A DNA stretch of 64,000 nucleotides from Panulirus ornatus. Lineage: Eukaryota > Arthropoda > Malacostraca > Decapoda > Palinuridae. Made by a program: the position numbers and the translations under genes. Below are positions 58,330 through 64,000 of the stretch, piece after piece. The notes below the pieces were generated by a model. That model was not told the origin of the DNA. It saw nothing but the letters and a program-made list of their open reading frames with translations, and did no database searches. Numbering within the stretch: position 1 is the first letter of the stretch; the number at the start of each line of letters is the position of its first letter. The stretch is from contig NC_092230.1 of the NCBI RefSeq assembly GCF_036320965.1, positions 45,932,094 through 45,996,093 of the forward strand, written 5' to 3'.

Positions 58330-58585
58330 TTACGAGATGGTAACCACTGGATGGTAACCACTGAAGGATGGCCACTGGATGGTAACCACTGGAGGGTGAC
58401 CACTGGATGGTAATCACTGAAGGATGGCCACTGGATGGTAACCACTGGAGGGTGACCACTGGAGGGTAACCACTGGAGGATGACCACTGGAGGGTGACCA
58501 CTGGAGGGTAACCACTGGAGGGTAACCACTGGATGGTAACCACTGGAGGGTGACCACTGGAGGGTAACCACTGGAGGATGACCCT
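58330..58585. repeat. 14-15 bp minisatellite, about 17 copies
   Basis: The unit is ACCACTGGATGGTA, with variants gagggtg, gagggta, gaggatg and gaaggatggcc. Confidence 0.92.
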
Positions 58586-59430
58586 CAAGCCACACCAGAA
58601 ATGATTACTTTTGAGCCGTGGTAGCGACCCGTTTCTTGTGTCTGGCCAAAATTGAGGTTCTCCCAGCGCGGAGGACGATGATGATAGGCGAAGTAAGGTG
58701 GTGGTAGGTGGGGGTGGACGTTACTGTATCTTGGAGTGTACTTTGCGATGGATTAGTGGCGCGGATATCGAACGGATGAGGTGTATATGGTCCTCAAAAT
58801 CGAGTAGTTCAGTGAGAGACTGAAAGTTATATGACGGTAGGGTATACCGAAGAAGTCGTTTGATGGTTTGCAAAATAGAAGCTACAGTGGCGGAAAGCAT
58901 TTGACGCTATCCACAAAGGAGGATGGACGAGAGGGTGGATCATCCAGTAGATAGGGAGACATTCTCGATAGATAGGTTATCTTGCATGACTGTCTTTTGG
59001 TTGTTAACTGTTAACAGTGATTGGTACACGAAGGTCTACTGTTTATGATTTGAAACAGAATGGGTCACCAGCTGACTGACACACACCCCATTTTTTTTCT
59101 CGAACAGTCTGTAGGTAAGGAGACAACCCTCTCCCCGACCTCTCCCTGTATGTGATCACACAAAGATTATACACAGACGTGGTCCATGGCTGAAAATGCT
59201 CTCTGAGTGGCTTCATTGTTTATCCCCTCCACAGGAGTGTATTATACTCTCTGAGTGGCCGGTGGTCAGGGTAAAGGTATAAGGATGAAGATATCAAAGA
59301 TAAGATATCTCAGCGAAGATAGGATTGTGGTTTGTTTGAATGTTCGTATCTATTGCAAGCAAGAAAGACATTGGACTTATTGCCTTGGTTTGGTAACGCC
59401 ATCTACAAGAACGTAATGGTATTTATCAAA
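58586..59430. other. Spacer with no gene recognised
   Basis: Non-repetitive. A short duplicated phrase CTCTCTGAGTGGC occurs near 59200 and 59248. No coding or RNA motif was seen. Confidence 0.5.
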
Positions 59431-59435
59431 CATCT

Positions 59436-59766
<331 letters not shown>

Positions 59767-60107
59767 GTGCTCATACAGTCGTAGTTAGCATTAAAGACAT
59801 CGGTTTTTTCACAATATATTGAAAGATGAATTTATGCGTATAATTATCCACTGTATGACACTCCCGATGAACATATCGCATAAACTCTTCAGTACAGTTG
59901 TAAAATAAAGATACATTGTGAATTTAGTTACCAGGTAGGCGAAGAGTAATTCATTTATGAATTTTTAAACCGATGGATAAATCAAAAAATGATTCATAAT
60001 GATGAAGAGTCGCTGTTTATTTCGTACATAGTGTTATGAATTATGCTCTGCGCCGATCACCAAGTCAACGAAGGACGTAAGTCTCATGGTATTCAATAGA
60101 AAAAAGA

Positions 60108-60111
<4 letters not shown>

Positions 60112-60174
<63 letters not shown>
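60112..60174. repeat. (TA)n microsatellite
   Basis: Pure (TA)31 running into the poly-T that is the tail of the minus-strand SINE-like element. Confidence 0.96.
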
Positions 60175-60191
<17 letters not shown>

Positions 60192-60430
60192 CATACTATT
60201 CGCCATTTCCCGCGTTAGCGAGGTAGCTTTAGGAACAGAGGACTGAGCCTTTGAGGGAAATCCCCACTTGGGTCCCTTCTCTGTTCCAACCTTTGGAAAA
60301 TCAAAAAATGAGAGGGAAGGATTCCAACCCCCCCCCCCCCCCCCCCCCCCGCTCCCTTCCCTTTTAGTCACCTTTTACGACACGCAGAGAATACGTGGGA
60401 AGTATTCTTTCTCCGCTATCCCCAGGGATA
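60175..60430 (-). mobile_element. SINE-like retroposon with LINE-type 3' tail
   Basis: On the minus strand the element starts near CCCTGGGGATAGCGGAGAAA and continues through TACTTCCCACGTATTCTCTG and a C/G homopolymer (60331-60353 on the plus strand). It ends GCTACCTCGCTAACGCGGGA, aatggcgaatagtatg, then poly-A (60175-60191). The last 45 bp align with the 3' end of the LINE at 62832-62881. There are no pol III boxes and no open frame of note. It sits exactly at the left edge of the AT-rich satellite. Confidence 0.65.
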
Positions 60431-60433
60431 ATA

Positions 60434-62204
60434 TTTTCCTCAAATTTTCAACTTCTTCAGATTTTAATGAAAATCTGGGAATATGTCGTATTCTACATGG
60501 TGATTAAGGATATCGAGTCAAAAGACTGCATTTCGTTAAATTAAGCGCTTAATTACATACTTAATATTAATTATAATTATATTAATATGCTAATTACTCG
60601 ACTAATTACACGAATTTTAAGGTTTTGACCATATATTCTTATTCAGCAGACGTTAAAGAATCTATACTGAAAATTTCAGGAAAATCTATTTTTTAAAAGA
60701 AAAATCAAGAAAAATCCTTGGATATTTTCCTCAAATTTTCAACTTCTTCAGATTTTAATGAAAATCTAGGAATATGTCGTATTCTACATGGTGATTAAGG
60801 ATATCGAGTCAAAAGACTGCATTTCGTTAAATTAAGCGCTAAATTACAAACTTAATATTAATTATAATTATAATAATATGCTAATTACTCGACTAATTAC
60901 ACGAATTTTAGGTTTTTGACCATATATTCTTATTCAGCAGACGTTAAAGAATCTATACAGAAAATTTCAGGAAAATCTATTTTTTCAAAAAAATCAAGAA
61001 AAATCCAAGGCTATAGCCTTGGATAATATTTTCCTCAAATTTTCAATTTCTTCAGATTTTAATGAAAATCTGGGAATATGTGGTATTCTACATGGTGATT
61101 AAGGATATCGAGTCAAAAGACGGCATTTCGTTAAATTAAGCGCTTAATTACATACTTAATATTAATTATAATTATATTAATATGCTAATTACTCGACTAA
61201 TTACACGAATTTTAAGGTTTTGACCATATATTCTTATTCAGCAGTCGTTAAAGAATCTATACTGAAAATTTCAGGAAAATCTGTTTTTTTTAAAAAATCA
61301 AAAAAATCCTTGGATATTTTCCTCAAACTTTCAACTTCTTCAGATTTTAATGAAAATCTGGGAATATGTCGTATTCTACATGGTGATTATGGATATCGAG
61401 TCAAAAGACTGCATTTCGTTAAATTAAGCGCTAAATTACAAACTTAATATTAATTATAATTATAATAATATGCCAATTACTCGACTAATTACACTAATTT
61501 TAGGTTTTTGACCATATATTCTTATTCAGCAGACGTTAAAGAATCTATACTGAAAATTTCAGGAAAATCTATTTTTTCAAAAAAATCAAGAAAAATCCAA
61601 GGCTATAGCCTTGGATAATATTTTCCTCAAATTTTCAATTTCTTCAGATTTTCATGAAAATCTGGGAATATGTGGTATTCTACATGGTGATTAAGGATAT
61701 CGAGTCAAAAGACGGCATTTCGTTAAATTAAGCGCTTAATTACATACTTAATATTAATTTTAACTATATTAATATGCTAATTACTCGACTAATTACACGA
61801 ATTTTAAGGTTTTGACCATATATTCTTATTCATCAGACGTTAAAGAATCTATACTGAAAATTTCAGGAAAATCTATTTTAAAAAAAAATCAAGAAAAATC
61901 CTTGGATATTTTCCTCAAATTTTCAACTTCTTCAGATTTTAATGAAAATCTGGGAATATGTCGTATTCTACATGGTGATTAAGGATATCGAGTCAAAAGA
62001 CTGCATTTCGTTAAATTAAGCGCTTAATTACATACTTAATATTAATTATAATTATATTAATATGCTAATTACTCGACTAATTACACGAATTTTAAGGTTT
62101 TGACCATATATTCTTATTCAGCAGACGTTAAAGAATCTATACTGAAAATTTCAGGAAAATCTATTTTTTAAAAAAAATCAAGAAAAATCCTTGGATATTT
62201 TCCT
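60434..62204. repeat. AT-rich satellite, left block, six monomers
   Basis: Monomers start at TTTTCCTCAAA at about 60434, 60725, 61029, 61317, 61621 and 61909, with lengths near 291, 304, 288, 304, 288 and 289. Type A carries GCGCTTAATTACATAC and TTTTAAGGTTTTGACC; type B carries GCGCTAAATTACAAAC and TTTTAGGTTTTTGACC and, in this block, the 13-bp insert aaggctatagcct. The order is A B A B A A; the first and sixth are A-like on the right but B-like (gtcgtattc, gactgcatt) on the left. Confidence 0.95.
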
Positions 62205-62707
62205 TGAAGAATGTGTGGAAGTCGAGAACATTATCTCGGAAAGCAAAAATGGGTATGTTTGAAGGACTAGTGGTTCCAAGAATGTTGTATGGTTGCGAGG
62301 CGTGGGCTATGGATAGAGTTGTGCGCAGGAGGATGGATGTGCTGGAAATGAGATGTTTGAGGACAATGTGTGGTGTGAGGTGGTTTGATCGAGTGAGTAA
62401 CGTAAGGGTAAGAGAGATGTGTGGAAATAAAAAGAGCGTGGTTGAGAGAGCAGAAGAGGGTGTTTTGAAGTGGTTTGGGCACATGGAGAGAATGAGTGAG
62501 GAAAGATTGACCAAGAGGATATATGTGTCGGAGGTGGAGGGAACGGGGAAAAGAGGGAGACCAAATTGGAGGTGGAGAGATCGAGTGAAAAAGATTGTGT
62601 GTGATCGGGGCCTGAACATGCAGGAGGGTGAAAGGAGGGCAAGGAATAGAGTGATTTGGAGCGATGTGTATACCGGGGTTGACGTTGACGTGCTGTCAGT
62701 GGATTGA
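62205..62707 (+). pseudogene. LINE reverse transcriptase C-terminal fragment
   Basis: A single open frame of about 167 codons with no ATG at its left end; the first in-frame Met is at about codon 16. It contains VLYGCEAWAM, EMRCLRTMCGV, FGHMERMSEE, KRIYVSEVEG, KRGRPNWRWRD and WSDV in order, the usual tail after the RT domain in this kind of non-LTR element. The catalytic RT motifs are missing through 5' truncation, so it cannot be active. The uninterrupted frame suggests a fairly recent insertion. Confidence 0.8.
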
Positions 62708-62899
62708 ATCAAGGCATGTGAAGCGTCTAGGGTAAACCATGGAAAGCTGTGTAGGTATGTATATTTGCGTGTGTGGACGTATGTATATACATGTGTATGG
62801 GGGGGGGGGGGGGTTGGGCCATTTCTTTCGTCTGTTTCCTTGCGCTACCTCGCAAACGCGGGAGACAGCGACAAAGTATAATAAATAATAAATAAATAA
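62205..62899 (+). mobile_element. 5'-truncated LINE with 10-bp target-site duplication
   Basis: About 695 bp inserted in the satellite. ATATTTTCCT occurs immediately before (62195-62204) and after (62900-62909), a target-site duplication. The insert carries the RT C-terminal frame, a 3' UTR with G14 (about 62799-62812), and a tail CTACCTCGCAAACGCGGGAG, acagcgacaaagta followed by (AATA)n. It belongs to the same family as the relic at 24.6-26.0 kb. Truncation at the 5' end is typical of target-primed reverse transcription. Confidence 0.85.
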
Positions 62900-64000
62900 A
62901 TATTTTCCTCAAACTTTCAACTTCTTCAGATTTTAATGAAAATCTGGGAATATGTCGTATTCTACATGGTGATTATGGATATCGAGTCAAAAGACTGCAT
63001 TTCGTTAAATTAAGCGCTAAATTACAAACTTAATATTAATTATAATTATAATATGCTAATTACTCGACTAATTACACGAATTTTAGGTTTTTGACCATAT
63101 ATTCTTATTCAGAAGACGTTAAAGAATCTATACTGAAAATTTCAGGAAAATCTGTTTTTTGAAAAAAATCAAGAAAAATCCTAGAACAATATTGGACAAT
63201 ATTTTCCTCAAATTTTCAACTTCTTCAGATTTTAATGAAAATCTGGGAATATGTGGTATTCTACATGGTGATTAAGGATATCGAGTCAAAAGACGGCATT
63301 TCGTTAAATTAAGCGCTTAATTACATACTTAATATTAATTATAATTATATTAATATGCTAATTACTCGACTAATTACACGAATTTAAAGGTTTTGACCAT
63401 ATATTCTTATTCAGCAGACGTTAAAGAATCTATACTGAAAATTTCAGGAAAATCTATTTTTTTAAAAATCAAGAAAAATCCTTGGATGTTTTCCTCAAAT
63501 TTTCAACTTCTTCAGATTTTAATGAAAATCTGGGAATATGTGGTATTCTATATGGTGATTATGGATATCGAGTCAAAAGACTACATTTCGTTAAATTAAG
63601 CGCTAAATTACAAACTTAATATTAATTATAATTATAATAATATGCTAATTACTCGACTAATTACACGAATTTTAGGTTTTTGACCATATATTCTTATTCA
63701 GCAGACGTTAAAGAATCTATACTGAAAATTTCAGGAAAATCTACTTTTTTCAAAAAAATCAAGAAAATTGGATATTTTCCTCAAATTTTCAACTTCTTCA
63801 GATTTTAATGAAAATCTGGGAATATGTGGTATTCTACATGGTGATTAAGGATATCGAGTCAAAAGACGGCATTTCGCTAAATTAAGCGCTTAATTGCATA
63901 CTTAATATTAATTATAATTATATTAATATGCTAATTACTCGACTAATTCCACGAATTTAAAGGTTTTGACCATATATTCTTATTCAGCAGACGTTAAAGA
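62900..64000. repeat. AT-rich satellite, right block, four monomers
   Basis: Monomers start at about 62903 (B), 63202 (A), 63489 (B) and 63775 (A, cut by the window end), with lengths 299, 287 and 286. The A/B alternation resumes after the LINE. The first B has lost the aaggctatagcct insert and has tagaacaatattggacaa instead. The array continues beyond the window. Confidence 0.95.

Noticed and set aside
62204..62707. Intact host gene at the long open frame
   Set aside because: The sequence is the C-terminal tail of a LINE RT, has no ATG at its start, and is flanked by a target-site duplication.

Overview
The window looks like non-coding, repeat-dominated nuclear DNA from an arthropod, most probably a decapod crustacean. 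The evidence is extreme microsatellite density on both strands, degenerate CCTAA/TTAGG (arthropod telomere-type) repeats at about 19.1-19.3 kb, tRNA-derived SINEs ending in (GT)n or (CA)n, and fragments of several non-LTR retrotransposons. No intact protein-coding host gene, rRNA or tRNA gene was recognised. The very long open frames at 43-47 kb and 49-56 kb are satellites whose unit lengths happen not to create stops.

Layout. 0-24 kb: dispersed (GA)n, (GT)n and (TA)n runs, some fifteen short minisatellites (21 to 42 bp units), a 1.3 kb array of a 15-bp unit (14.85-16.14 kb), interstitial telomere-like repeats, and remnants of a CR1/Jockey-like LINE endonuclease, a CR1-like reverse transcriptase C-terminus and a BEL/Pao-like zinc knuckle (12.3-13.7 kb). 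24-26 kb: a decayed LINE reverse transcriptase carrying recognisable motifs A, B and C. 27-32 kb: more minisatellites. 32.8-36.5 kb: a 3.7 kb array of a 27-29 bp unit, entered from a tRNA-derived SINE. 37-38 kb: an antisense CR1-like RT tail, then a degenerate tandem repeat whose base quality looks doubtful. 43.4-47.3 kb: a 22-bp satellite of 178 copies. 48.8-56.0 kb: an 18-bp array that grades into a 36-bp satellite of about 182 copies. 60.4-64 kb: an AT-rich satellite of about 290/303-bp monomers arranged as alternating A/B types, interrupted by a 5'-truncated LINE with a 10-bp target-site duplication.

The most interesting signals concern how these elements are related. (1) A SINE-like element at 60.2-60.4 kb (minus strand) shares its 3' tail with the LINE at 62.2-62.9 kb, which fits a SINE/LINE pair. 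(2) A conserved ~145-bp element occurs four times, each time with its same end against or near a (TA)n tract. (3) The 18-bp to 36-bp transition is preserved in place. (4) Non-repetitive islands at 40.2-40.7 kb and 56.9-57.1 kb contain perfect nuclear-receptor-type direct repeats (DR1, DR5), a perfect CRE and a 12-bp-arm palindrome.

All calls come from reading the sequence by eye; no database or alignment was run. Family names for mobile elements rest on recognised motifs and should be treated as provisional.
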